NCBI GenBank assembly: GCA_002803225.1
Contig: NXFV01000398.1
Location: 1-51,122 of the forward strand
DNA from: Gamarada debralockiae
Taxonomy: Eukaryota; Ascomycota; Leotiomycetes; Helotiales; Hyphodiscaceae
DNA: 51,122 nucleotides
Direction: 5' to 3'
Position 1 is the first letter of the stretch. The number at the start of each line of letters is the position of its first letter. Shown here piece by piece: positions 1 to 11,185 of the stretch. The position numbers and the translations under genes were made by a program. Below the pieces are notes generated by a model that had not been told where the DNA came from, did no database searches, and worked only from the letters and a program-made list of their open reading frames with translations.

Positions 1-2233
1 TAACAGCTCTACACTCTCAAATATTCTAATATCGTTGCCCTCAAGTAATCGCTCACGGATGGCAAGAGAATCTTGACTCTGTGCCCTCGCGAGAACGTAG
101 TGGCCTTGCCGCCAGCTATACCATGCCATATGATATAAGAGAACTGCCTGCGCGAGATAATAAGTATCTGATACAAATTTCGACCTCAGCACCTCTTGAG
201 CATGAGGCCATAGCGTCTCGCACATCTCCCAATTATTGTAATCTCCATTTGGGAAAGCATTCGAGACTACTTCCACCGCCCTCCCTTGCCATCGCTCGAC
301 TTCCTGATATTGCTCGAGCCACTTTCGCGTTGCGAGCTGCACAAGTCGGTGCATCTCGAAGCTCGACCCCCCCTTTTCGACAGTAATCAAAGAAAACTCG
401 TCGAGAGGGCTTAATGCCGCTTCAAGATCGAGAGCATTTGGATAGCCAGCACTGAGTAAGAACTCCGGAATCCCTTGGCGATCGAGCATAGCCATGAGAG
501 ACAAGAGCTCTGCAGCCGATGGCCAATTGCGTTTTATCTGGTCGAACGACATTTTCCACGTCCGGATAACGGAATTAGGTACACCTGGATCCCGCCGCAG
601 GTCTCCAGATTCCTCGTCCAGCAGTCGGACTTGACTAACATCATCGTAGTGATAGAGAATCAGGTATTTGGAGACTGTCATCCGTGTTGCTCGCGCACTA
701 ATGTACGCAGCGGCTTGAGTAATAGCGAGTGGAAGGTAGTCTAGTTCGCGAACCAGCTCTGCCCGTTCGAGGGCAGAAGAGAGTCCATCGGGGATCTTTG
801 TATAAAGCAGCTGCTCGGCGTCTTCCGGCGTCATTAGATCAACGGCGATAGCGCTCGCGTATCCAGTACTAAGCCACGATGCAGCTCTTCGATCTCTCGT
901 CGTTAGAAGGACCGATCCCGTCACGGCCTGGGGGATATAGCTCGATAGCGGACGAGATCGGTGCTGTGAGTCCTTGTCCGGTATCGAAGAAAATACGTCA
1001 ATATCGTCAGCGTTATCGAGTATCAGAAACCAGCGGCCACTTTTGATATCACTCAGCCATCTCGACACGAGATCCAGTATATCAGTCTTTGGGTCGTCCC
1101 ATCCAGGCAGCTCCAGTATAGCGGCAATAGATTTATAACCTAGTTCAAATCTCTCAGCAGTACTAGCGTGCACCCAGAAGACCCAGGTCTGGGGTTCATG
1201 AGTCCTAAGCTGATACGAGTATTCGATAGCAATTTGCGATTTCCTAAGCAGTTGTTAGGTATTGAAGCGGATAAGGCGAGAACGCGTACCCCACTCCACC
1301 TAGCCCCACAAGGATAATACGCTTGTGAGACTCTCGTTGAGAGAATTCTAATTCTAACGCCATGAGGATGTCTTGCCTTCCGACAAACTCCAGGTCCCTA
1401 TTAAATGGCACAGTCGACAATGGTGTCTTCCGCCAGGCGGGTGCTAGAGCAGAGGTTGGCATAGTATGAACCTCCCAGTTGGGCTACTTACCCTTTAAAC
1501 GCTTATCGATCTCCTCTCGAAGCCGGCGGAACGCACTCTTCATCCCCTCCCCATAGATGAGCGCCATATGGATGTCGAAAATGCCCAGTAGAGAATAAGC
1601 CTTGTCCTCTTCACGCTTGGTCTCACGATTTTCTGCCCATGACATTCGCTCAGTGACACTAAATTCAGAGAGAGGGGTTCCTTGAAACGCCCTCGCCGCA
1701 ATTCCCGTTATCTCCTGAACTTGTTGCTCCAATGAATTCTTGTCTCCGAGCTGTTTGCCCTTTGAGCAAAAAAATTCAACCAAAGGGGGAGCAATAAGCT
1801 CTTGTAGTGTCCAGCCCCGGGTAAACCATCTGCTTTTCCGAAAAGCCGGTCCCCACGACTGGAAGGACAGATCGTTCTGATTGTAGTCATTTATCGAAAC
1901 ATCTGACAGATATACATAGCATTTGGCCGCATTTTGATACCAGCGAAACATAGAGTTGATAGCCTCTGAGAGCTCCGTGTTGTTCGATTTGTCAATGCAA
2001 CACGTATCCACCCAGAAATACTGTAGGCCATCACGAGCGGCTTGCTCTGCACAGAACTGGATCTTTCTATACCCAGTCTTATTCTTGCCAGCACCTGTTA
2101 CCAAGTCGTTGAAGGTGACCTCCTCCTCATCCTCTCCCCAAGTATGAGAAAGTATCGCATACCGAGGAATGTTATCAATAAGATCCTTGGTTAGGCTGAA
2201 TTCGCTAGGGTTTTTGAGTTTCAGAAGACGCAT
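1..2233 (-). CDS. HET-domain NLR (HET / NB-ARC / TPR-type), 3' end beyond the window
   Basis: This is a STAND-class receptor of the fungal heterokaryon-incompatibility type, cytosolic, expected to trigger regulated cell death after non-self or stress sensing. Proposed exons are 2233-1492, 1443-1290 and 1243 to the left edge, with introns of 48 and 46 nt. About 713 residues are visible. The HET domain fills the N-terminal half: YAILSHTWGED near residue 24, FWVDTCCIDKS, then RWFTRGWTLQELIAP. The second splice rebuilds a perfect Walker A, GLGGVGKSQIA (residues 294-304). It is followed by a Walker B / kinase-2 segment LILDNADD (about 372), a sensor-like GSVLLTTRDR, and the MHRLVQLATRKW linker (about 596). 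The last visible residues resemble the start of a TPR array. The start at 2233 (MRLLKLKN) fits HET proteins; an in-frame ATG at 2275 would add 14 residues. The frame stays open to base 1. Confidence 0.88.
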
Positions 2234-3419
2234 GATTATGTGGATTGGGAGAAGCTCGAAAAGAGGGAAGTTCACTAGATGGACAAGAACAAAGCAACTC
2301 GGCTCGTTAGTTTGAAGGTCCTAGGCGAGCTGTGGACAATGCGCAAGAGAAGATACGAAATGGTTAATGACCATTGAAGAGGTGGGGCACATACTGTGAG
2401 CCGCATGAGCGACTTCAACGATCTGGCTCTCGCTTATTTCGCCAATGATATATACGTATTACTAAGCAACTGTACGGTAGTTATACATTCGAACCTCAGC
2501 ATTGCGGGAAAGTATGTTAAACTACTCTACGATCTGCTGAGCAATGGGAATATATTAGATTAAAGTAAATTATACATTTGAACGTGGTGTAGCAGTTGCT
2601 GCCGACATCCGCGATTCTGTGAAGGCAAAGGTTTTATCCTAGCAGGGCTAGACTCCTCTTAGATTTAAGGCCTTAATACCTGAGGTAAGAAATCACAAAG
2701 AGGTTAGCTTACAATACGGTCTTACACGTGATCTGAGGCTATCCTTGACTAAGCAACTGCGCTTAACCAAATTTGAAAGGCACATATAACAGTAGAGTAG
2801 AGATCCTGTCTAATGAGGTGGAACGGAAATTTTTACGCGAATTCGGAGAGAAGAGGGTTGATGACTTCGTACCACTCGGCGATCTTCCCGATATGTTGAA
2901 ACTAGAATTTGCTTATTTCATTACATACGACTCATAACCTTCCGTGTGGTCAAAATCGGGCCAGACTGTGACAGTGGCCGAGGCCGATGCGGGGAACGCG
3001 AGGACCACAGCACTAGCTCCCAGCCATCCAACTCTAGGTAAGGTTGCCCTTGAGCCGGCCATCGTTTTATATCCGGGATAATAAATCCATGATGACCTTT
3101 CCCATCGTCATCCATTAAGTATTGAAGGTCAAGCCTCAATCCATTTCTTTACTGATTATTTTTCTGTTTTCTAAACAACAGTTGAACTCTGATCTCCTTG
3201 TCTACTTCAATTTCCTCTACTGGTTACTCAGAGTAGACTCTGTGACTACAAAAGACCCCAGAGTGCAACCTGAGAGATATTAGCACAAGCTCTACAAAGA
3301 GGAGCTTCAATTGACAATTCTATCAGCTGCAAACATTTCAATCGCATCGTTAGAGTAAGCCGCTATCATCCCTTCTCTGCAGACACATACTGACAAATCC
3401 AGAAACCAAACACCCAAAT
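2234..3419. other. Intergenic region, no gene supported
   Basis: This is the divergent spacer between the HET-NLR and the acyl-CoA synthetase. Stop codons are dense in all frames and the stretch is fairly AT-rich. A 15-nt motif TTATACATTYGAAC occurs twice, near 2479 and 2570, with diverged surroundings, which may be a decayed local duplication. A 72-codon minus-strand frame at 2921-3139 has no recognisable similarity or splice partners. The promoters of both flanking genes must lie here, but no clear TATA or CCAAT arrangement stands out. Confidence 0.5.
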
Positions 3420-5611
3420 ATGACTTCCCACCCCCAAGACGAAGTCCAACACCATTCCCTGAACGATCCCGAATCCTTCTGGGCAGAACAAGCCTCGCAT
3501 CTATCCTGGCACAAGAAGCCCAGCTCCACCCTGGCAAGAACAAAGAAGTCACTGAAATCTGGCACCGCGCATGATCACTGGGAATGGTTTCCAGACGGCG
3601 AGATTTCAACATGTTATAACTGTGTGGACAGGCATGTGGAGGCAGGGAATGGGGATCAGACGGCTATCATATTTGACAGCCCTGTGACGAAGACAAAGGA
3701 GAAATACACATACAAGCAGCTGTTGAGCGAGGTGGAGACTTTTGCAGGTGTTTTGAGGGAGGAGGGCGTTAAGAGAGGCGATGTGGTTTTGATTTACAGT
3801 GAGTGCAACATACTCGCGCAGCTGCAGCTTCTGACAGTTTACAGTGCCCATGATACCCGCGGCCCTTATTGGAACACTAGCCGTCTCACGGCTCGGAGCA
3901 ATCCACGCTGTAGTATTCGGTGGATTCGCTCCAGCATCCCTAGCCCAACGAATCGATGCCTCGAAACCAGTTGTGATCCTCACAGCCTCCTGCGGAATTG
4001 ATGGAGCCAAACCTCCCATGTCATACAAGCCATTCATCACCGAAGCCATCGATCTTTCAAAACACAAGCCGAAGAAGACCATCATTTGGCAGCGAGACCA
4101 ACTGCGCTGGGATAACTTGGACAAGGAGAATGGACAGAGAAACTGGTCGCGATTGTGCAGAAGTGCTAGGGCAAGAGGATTGAAGGCAGGCTGCGTTCCT
4201 GTCAAGTCTAGCGATGGCGTCTACATTATTTATACTTCTGGAACTACTGGATTACCCAAGGGAGTTCTTAGAGAAGCTGGCGGGCATGCTGTTGGCCTCC
4301 ATCTCTCGATCAGCTATCTCTTTGGAATCCACGGTCCTGGAGATGTGATGTTTTGTGCATCAGATATCGGATGGGTCGTTGGACACTCATACATCCTCTA
4401 CGCTCCTCTCTTGACTGGAGCAGCAACTGTTCTCTTCGAAGGAAAGCCAGTTGGGACACCGAACGCGGGAACTTTCTGGAGAATCATCGAAGAATATAAA
4501 GTCAACACATTATCAACAGCACCGACAGCTCTCAGAGCAATTCGACGAGATGACCCCGAAAACAAGATGTTCAAGCAAGTTGGAGAAAGAGGAGGATTCA
4601 AATCTCTCAGGGCGCTTTTCCTGGCAGGCGAAAGATCCGAACCAAGTATTGTTACCATGTACCAAGAGCTTCTCAAGAAATACGCAGCACCAGGAGCTAA
4701 TGTCATCGATAATTGGTGGTCTTCGGAATCTGGATCGCCCATCTCTGGTATTGCGCTGGTCCCACATGCTGGAAAGGATCGCAAGACGAAGAATAGAGAT
4801 GTGAAGCCACTAGGTATCAAGCCAGGTAGTGCCGGAAAAGCAATGCCAGGATTCGATGTTCGGATTGTCAATGATGAAGGAAAGGAAGTCGAGAAGGGGA
4901 AGATGGGCAATATCGTTCTGGCAATGCCTTTGGCACCCACCGGTTTCCGAACCCTCTGGGAAGACGAGGAGAGATTCTACAAAGGCTACTTGAAGAGGTT
5001 TGAAGGACAATGGATTGATACTGGGGATGCCGGCATGATTGATGAGGATGGTTACATTCATGTCATGTCCAGATCAGACGATATCATTAACGTTGCTGCT
5101 CACAGATTCAGCACTGGTAAGTCGCTTATGTTCAACTTCTGACGGTTTACTGACTGGCGATTAAGGTTCAATCGAGCAAGCAATCTCTTCTCACCCTAAC
5201 ATCGCCGAGTGCTGCGTCGTCGGCATTCCGGATGCCTTGAAAGGACATCTCCCCTTTGCATTCGTTACACTCTCCACGGCCGACCATCCTCCCTCCGCAG
5301 TACCCTCCGACCAACTCTTCCGCGAAGTTCAGAAGCTCGTCCGCACACAAATCGGCGCTATCGCTTCCCTAGGAGGTATGATCCAAGGCAAAGGCATGAT
5401 TCCGAAGACGCGATCGGGGAAGACCCTCCGCAGAGTTCTAAGGGAACTGGTGGAGAATGCTGTGCATGGAGAGTTCGATAAGGAAGTTCAAGTGCCGGCT
5501 ACGGTGGAGGATGCGAGTGTGGTTGAGGTCGCGAGGCAGAAGATCGCGGAGTACTTTAAAGAGAAGGGAGGTGATTTGCATAAAGCTACTGAGGCGAGAG
5601 CTAAGCTATAA
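3420..5611 (+). CDS. Acetyl/propionyl-CoA synthetase-like enzyme (ACSS3/PrpE type) with C-terminal AKL
   Basis: This AMP-forming short-chain acyl-CoA synthetase activates a small carboxylate (acetate, propionate or similar) to its CoA thioester through an acyl-adenylate. Exons 3420-3798, 3845-5116 and 5166-5611 give 698 residues, the usual length. The first splice creates the conserved YMPMIPAALIG segment. Visible motifs are the P-loop YTSGTTGLPKG (257-266), NWWSSESG, WIDTGDAG, SRSDDIINVAAHR, and the catalytic-lysine region TRSGKTLRR (Lys636). The TASCGI motif and overall order fit the ACSS3/propionyl-CoA synthetase branch better than classical Acs. The last three residues are AKL before TAA, a PTS1-type peroxisomal signal, so peroxisomal location is inferred. 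The in-frame ATG at 3420 opens a domain typical of the family. The acyl substrate cannot be settled from sequence. Confidence 0.9.
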
Positions 5612-8600
5612 GATATTAAGTATATATGTGTAAACTAAAGAAAAGAAATCGCTAGTGTGCTAAATTCGAGGTCTTTTGCAGTTTGTGATTGATCTGCCTG
5701 ATCGAGCATCGAGTGTTCGCGATCAACTTTGCCTGAGGATAGCGACTTCACTGATATTGTAGAGTCGCATCTCTCTGAATGTTCGTGCTACAGTCCTTCT
5801 TAAGCTGCTGTAGAATATGCATTATATTCCTGCCGCCTGCCATAACCTCAATAGCGCAAAATATGAAGCATATCCACCCTCCCCAGCCTCCAAGGTGTGC
5901 TCAGATGTTTGCGTTGGGTACTCAAAAGGATGATCAGCAAGACTGGCTAGAAGCTTTCCTGGGTGCTAATGAAGTGATATTGAGCCGTGAGTGAGCCTTT
6001 TTTCAGTCGTTGTCGCTGGGTCTATCGCTGTCGTTCTGTTTCTTGTCATCATTTCCTCATTCGCAACTCTCACCTTCCACATCCAAAAGTAATCTTCGGA
6101 AAGTCTTATGAAAGAAACTATATACCGAGAAGAGATTCGAAAGGGATATGTGTGTTGGTTATACTTCATCCATCTGTCCACTCCATATGGGAAGCCTTCG
6201 ATCTCTAGGAACATCTCTGCGGAAAAGAACGATTTGAGGGAGGGAGCCTATATGCTCGTTCCTAGAGTTCAATTCCGAGCTCAGAAATACATTTAGTGCC
6301 AAGTTCGAAAATCCGTTGCGTCCACTGCCTTTCCTTGTGCGGTGCTTGCGGTTTAGTGTGCTGCATATTCACTTACTCCTTTCTTTCTGCCTCGGTCAAG
6401 CGAGCTCCGAAGAAATGCCAAAACAATACCCAAAGGAAAAATCCGCAAAAAAAGGGTCCCAATCTTGAATTTTGAGTTGTGGTTTGTAGCAGATGGAAGA
6501 TGGTCGCGCTTTCAGATTCTCAAGTGGGGGGAAGGGAGTTTACTTACTAATATCTAACCTGACCGATGTCAGGTTCTGGGAGATTCAGGAATCCGCGGGG
6601 CCGAATCCGATCGACCTCTGTGTCTTGGCCCGAAGGACGTCAGTACAGAAGGTTCAGCTCCAATAACGAGTCGGCGCAGTATCTTTTTTGTGTTTCTTGT
6701 TTGTTTAGATATCACCGAATTTTACCCACGCGGCGGAAGAAGAGAGAGTGACCCAAATAATTAAACTCGAGGTTTGTTGTACATGCTACTGGGATTGTAG
6801 TTGCTAAGTGGAAGGTTGTCTGTTCAGATGGTTAACATCTTTGAAGGCAATCTGAAGCGACACCGTATGCCATCTGCTATTGTGAGCAAAAATTGCGTTA
6901 TTTCGATATATGTATGTTTGAAGCGAAAGAGTGAATAAGGGCTTCGCCAGCGAGGTTACCCTAAGCTGGCCGCCGAATTTCTGTCTCCAAGGCGGACTTT
7001 GCTTTGGACAAAGCCAGGAATTGCTCTTCAAGATTGAGTTGTTTGATTCATGTTTAATTTTATTCTACGAGTTTGAATAGAGGTTGTGGGCAGAGGTTCG
7101 ATTTTCGGTTGGGTCGAAAAGGGGGTTCTTCCGAATTAGGAAGCATGCCAAGCAGTCGTCTGCCCCTTCTTCGTCCTCCCTTGCACTTCATTATTACATG
7201 ATTATAATATGACATGGCGATTCCTCAACAGGCAAGGCCACTACAGTTTTATTGGTGGTCACCGTGCAGAGAGGTGGGCCGCCCTCACGAAGGCAAGGTC
7301 GCTCCTCCAAGGGAGAGTGGAAGAAACTCATTCGTATAATTTACTTCACCAGAACTACAAGTTTATCGGGAGTACCTACTAAGAGACAATTCTTGATAAT
7401 TTCCTCCCTATTTGAGACAAAGCGACGACGAGAAAGTTATGGACTGTGAGAAATTCGAAGTCGTCGAGAGGTGGAAGGAGAGCCTTCCCGTCAGCAACCT
7501 CATAAGGACTGAGATTGCAATTGTGTTTGCCTTCCTTTCTTCTCCTCCATTTTCTCCCACGAGATCTTCATTCCCAGTCCAAGGTTTTAAATCTCCAGGG
7601 CGGATCCATACCGAACTTCAACTGCCGTGTCAAGAAGTTTATATACAGAGACTTTCCGGCATGGGGGTCTTTGTACTCCGTACTGCATGAGAGATAGAAA
7701 ATAAGGTAGTTATCGAACCTTCAGCTCAAGATTGAACCCGAGCGTCAACACCTGATACCGACTTCCGAATCATTACCTACATGTATGATCCTCTATTCCG
7801 AACGCTTCCAAGTAACCACATTGTCTTGCTTTAAAAAGGTCTCTATTCCCACCTCAAAGAAAGTCACAACAAATTGTAAATGAAAGATAAGCAAATTTAG
7901 GTTCGAAATTCTTTGTCTGGTAGATACAACCCTTCCACTGCTCCATCTAAATTCTTCTGTCGATCCCACCTCTGCTAGCGAATTCACCTACAAAGTGCTC
8001 GCTCCACTCCCGTTCTATTTCGACAGTCAAGTCGTTTGTTGTTGTCAGCTCTATTATTGATATCAGCTTTTCCCTTCCGGCTCAGATTATATGGACTGAA
8101 GGCTGAGTATTTGGGGATGATGTGACGGGGGGATGAATCTCCAACTTGTCTGATCTTGAACCTGTGCATAGTTGTACTGTATGAACGGATGTTTAAGGAG
8201 CTGTGGAGTTCCATTCTAGTTCCTTGAGTTTTGAAGACTAGATCTGTGGACGGTTATGGAAGCGACATTTGTTCTCATCCTCGGCCTGTCTTTCGTTGTC
8301 AATAAGTTGGATGCTTCGTTGATAATGTCGCTGACGGCTTAGTTCCAACTGCGTTTTCAGAAAGGGAGGGTACAAAGTATTGCTCGCGAGAGCCTCTGGA
8401 CTATTACCTCGTACAGGTAGGTAGGACTTTGTTTAGTACTGATACCTGACTACTTAGCCAGAACGTGAGTTCTCGAACATCTGCGGCGTTGACATCGGCT
8501 TCTGGCTGATGACCAGAGTCAATCCAGTGATTGTGTTCTCTTATTTATATCCCAATCCTTGGACAGTGAATTTGATACAACCCTGAAGTGTCAATTGAAC

Positions 8601-8661
8601 GAAACCCCTTTTTCATTCTCTATATACATCCCATCTTTTCCCAGCCTCTATCATACCCCCG
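5612..8661. other. 3-kb gene-poor interval
   Basis: This is the spacer between the 3' ends of the synthetase and the SDR, which are convergent. Only short frames (under about 95 codons) are present; none shows family motifs or joins across plausible introns. No tRNA-like A/B boxes were found. The interval is unusually long for two convergent 3' ends, so a non-coding transcript or a decayed element is possible. I see no direct evidence for either. Confidence 0.5.
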
Positions 8662-9595
8662 TTACAACTTACTTCCCACTAAACTCCCACCATCCAACGC
8701 AATCGTCGCCCCATTAACATATGCACCAGCTCTGCTACTCAAAAACAGACATGCACCTGCCACATCCTGTGGGCTACCAATTCTTCCCAGTGGAATCCCT
8801 GACACAATCGCGTCCCCAAAGTTCTTCAGCGTAGCAGCCATCATCTTGCTCTCAAACGGTCCACACGCCAACGCATTGCTCGTAATATTCCTCTTCCCCA
8901 AATGATTGGCCAAAACCCTGCTCAAATGGTGTAATCCTGCCTTCGACGCGGAGTATGAGAAGGTTTCGAGGGCGGGCACTCGAAGTCCGTCGACGGAGCC
9001 AATATTGATTACACGCGCAGGGTCGCCGGGGGAGGCAGCGGCTTCGAGGAGGGGAGTCACGGCTTGGGTTATGGTGAATACGCGGGTTAGGTTTAGAGTG
9101 AGGACGCGGGTCCAGGCTGCGTCGGGGAACTCATCGTAGGGTGCGCCCCAGTTTGAGCCGGAGTTGTTGACGAGAATGTGGAGTTTTGATTCGCGTTTCT
9201 TGAGCTCGTCTACCATGCGTTTGCAGTCTTCAAGTTTGTAGAAATCGGCAGGGATGGCGTGTGCGGTGCCTTTACCTGTTGCGAGAGAAGAGATTAGATT
9301 GTGCTGGAGGGAAAGGGGAGTGAGTGTTGGGAGGGGAAAGTGGAGGAGGGATGAGGAGGCAGGTACCTAGAGCATTCAATTCCTTGCAGGCTTGATCACA
9401 GGCTTTGGCATCCCGGGATGAGATGTATACTTTCGCACCATTCGTTACGAAACCTTCAGAGATCATTCGTCCTACTCCCTTGGCTCCTCCTGTCACTAGG
9501 ACGACTTTGTCCTGTTGAAGCCGTCAGTGGGGTTCTTCTTGTAAGATCGCAGGTTTGCGGCTTACCTTAACGTTGAAAAGACTTGCGGAATCCAT
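8662..9595 (-). CDS. Short-chain dehydrogenase/reductase (RhlG/FabG-like) with C-terminal SKL
   Basis: This is a classical SDR, probably an NADP(H)-dependent 3-oxoacyl or enoyl-type reductase. Exons 9595-9566, 9511-9367 and 9275-8662 give 262 residues; introns are 54 and 91 nt. The Rossmann signature TGGAKGVG lies at 17-24, NNSG at 95-98, and the catalytic triad is Ser152 (NIGS), Tyr166 and Lys170 (YSASK). The late motif FLSSRAGAYVNGATIALDGG closes the fold. The protein ends GSKL, a canonical PTS1, so peroxisomal targeting is likely. Sequence style is close to the RhlG-like group (TGGAKGVGRMI). A peroxisomal dienoyl-CoA reductase-like role is also conceivable. The first exon codes only 10 residues; its splice is supported by frame and by the N-terminal beta strand DKVVLVTGG. 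It is transcribed away from the methyltransferase at 10227. Confidence 0.88.
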
Positions 9596-10226
9596 GATTG
9601 AAATTGATTAGAAGATATCCCAGAAAAGAAGAAGGTGAAAGGTTGGAGGTGTTTGGGGATCTTGGTCTGGATATCCAAGGTAGCTTATTTGGGGAAGAAT
9701 TGAGCCGAGGCATTATTTTTGCGGGGGCCACTTTTGCGCCACCATTGTAATTGGTTTCTGACGCATGAGCTTATGCAACAGTAAATAAAAGATGATTAAT
9801 CATCATGATCTTAGTTATCAAAGTTAAGAGCACAAGAGAGGTTTTGGAGTCTTAATATTTTCTAAGAACTTAAAAAATACTATCTCCTTCCTAGCCATCG
9901 TAGGCTCCAAAGCCCCACCTTCCTCATAGAGCACTTGTGTATCCTTTCACGTACAAGGATAGTTCCTCTACTTGAATATCAAAACTTTCTCCCCCGGAAC
10001 GTGTAAGCTTCTGCAGCCACAGGAACATAAGATACAAACCATTCAGCACGTTTCATCAATCTAAAGCGGGCTCAGTGAAGGTCTTCTGCTCAGACCCTCG
10101 ATACCCTTAGAATCATTCGCTTAATCAGAACGAACGACTTAGTTCCTCTATCCACCAAGGACTCCCATTCTCAACTACAATCATTGGAACGAAGTGAACG
10201 ATTAATATCTTTCCAATTATTTTAAA
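9596..10226. promoter_or_regulatory. Divergent spacer between SDR and methyltransferase
   Basis: These 631 bp must hold the promoters of the leftward SDR and the rightward methyltransferase. Short A/T-rich stretches occur around 9780-9880, and pyrimidine-rich tracts lie upstream of 10227. No open frame or known site is convincing. Shared regulation is possible but not shown. Confidence 0.4.
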
Positions 10227-11101
10227 ATGAGCACTACCGACCACCCAGACCCTCGCGCCCGCCTCCTTGCGCACTTCTCCAGCGCTGCGCCTTCAGAGCA
10301 CGGCCAGAAATGGGACGATCTTTACAAAGAGAATTTCGTTCCATGGGATAGGGGCTTCCCCAGTCCCGCCCTCGTTGATTTACTCAATGAGCGTCAAGAT
10401 ATTCTCCCAAACCCCTCCCAAGCTGGCAAGAAGCTCAAAGCCTTAGTTCCGGGCTGTGGGAAGGGATATGACGTTCTCTTACTGAGTGCGTTTGGGTATG
10501 ATGCATACGGGCTGGATACTTCTAATTTGGCGCTTGAGGCGGCGAGAACAACGGAGAAGGAGATGGATGGGAAGGGTATTTATGAGACGAGGCAGGGTGT
10601 GCAGAAGGGCAGTGTCAACTGGTTGAAGGGGGACTTTTTTAAGGAGGGATTTGGGGAGGGTGTGGAAGAGAAGTTTGACTTGATTTATGACTACACAGTA
10701 GGTTCGTTCTACTTTCATGACGGTCCGGTAAGACTGATGGCATGCAGTTCCTCTCCGCACTCCCACCCTCTCTCAGACCCGCTTGGTCAAAACGCTACCA
10801 GGAGCTTCTTTCTCCAGAGGGAAGGCTCGTGTGCCTCGAGTTTCCGACATATAAACCTCCGTCCACTGGCGGTCCTCCATGGGCTCTGCCTCCTAAGATC
10901 TACATGGCCCATCTACCACGTCCTGGTGAGGAGCTGCCTTACGGCGAAGACGGCAGTCTGCTCGAGGAGAAGCTGGGGCCCCCAGGAAAGAATGGGTTGC
11001 AGCGTATTGAGCATTTCCAGCCGAAGAGGACGCATGAGATTGGGTATAATGAGCAGGGCGAGGTAACTGATTGGGTTGGTGTCTGGGCGCATCCAAAGTG
11101 A
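10227..11101 (+). CDS. TPMT-family S-adenosylmethionine-dependent thiol/halide methyltransferase
   Basis: This soluble SAM-dependent methyltransferase of the thiopurine/thiol methyltransferase family methylates thiols, thiocyanate or halide ions in characterised relatives. Exons 10227-10697 and 10748-11101 flank a 50-nt intron and give 274 residues, typical of the family. The N-terminus has the hallmark WDDLYKENFVPWDRGFPSP. It is followed by the SAM-binding loop VPGCGKGYDVLLL and the acidic ribose-binding strand GYDAYGLDTS. The region FDLIYDYT runs straight into FLSALPPSLRPAW across the splice, as in related proteins. C-terminal PEGRLVCLEFPTYKP and the closing strand DWVGVWAHPK complete the fold. 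The stop lies 84 bp from the stop of the convergent OTU gene. The physiological substrate is unknown; sulfide or xenobiotic detoxification is a guess. Confidence 0.88.
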
Positions 11102-11185
11102 ACAGAGGGATTGGACGGTTGACTTCCTGAGGGTTGTGGAAGGTCCTATAGCATTGTAAAAGCACTCTCTTACTCGAATGCCACC

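Noticed and set aside
2470..2600. Possible repeat-induced-mutation relic (TTATACATTYGAAC twice)
   Set aside because: Only 15 nt are shared; too little to call a transposon remnant.
2921..3139. 72-codon minus frame
   Set aside because: No family features, no neighbouring exons, and it lies in stop-rich sequence.
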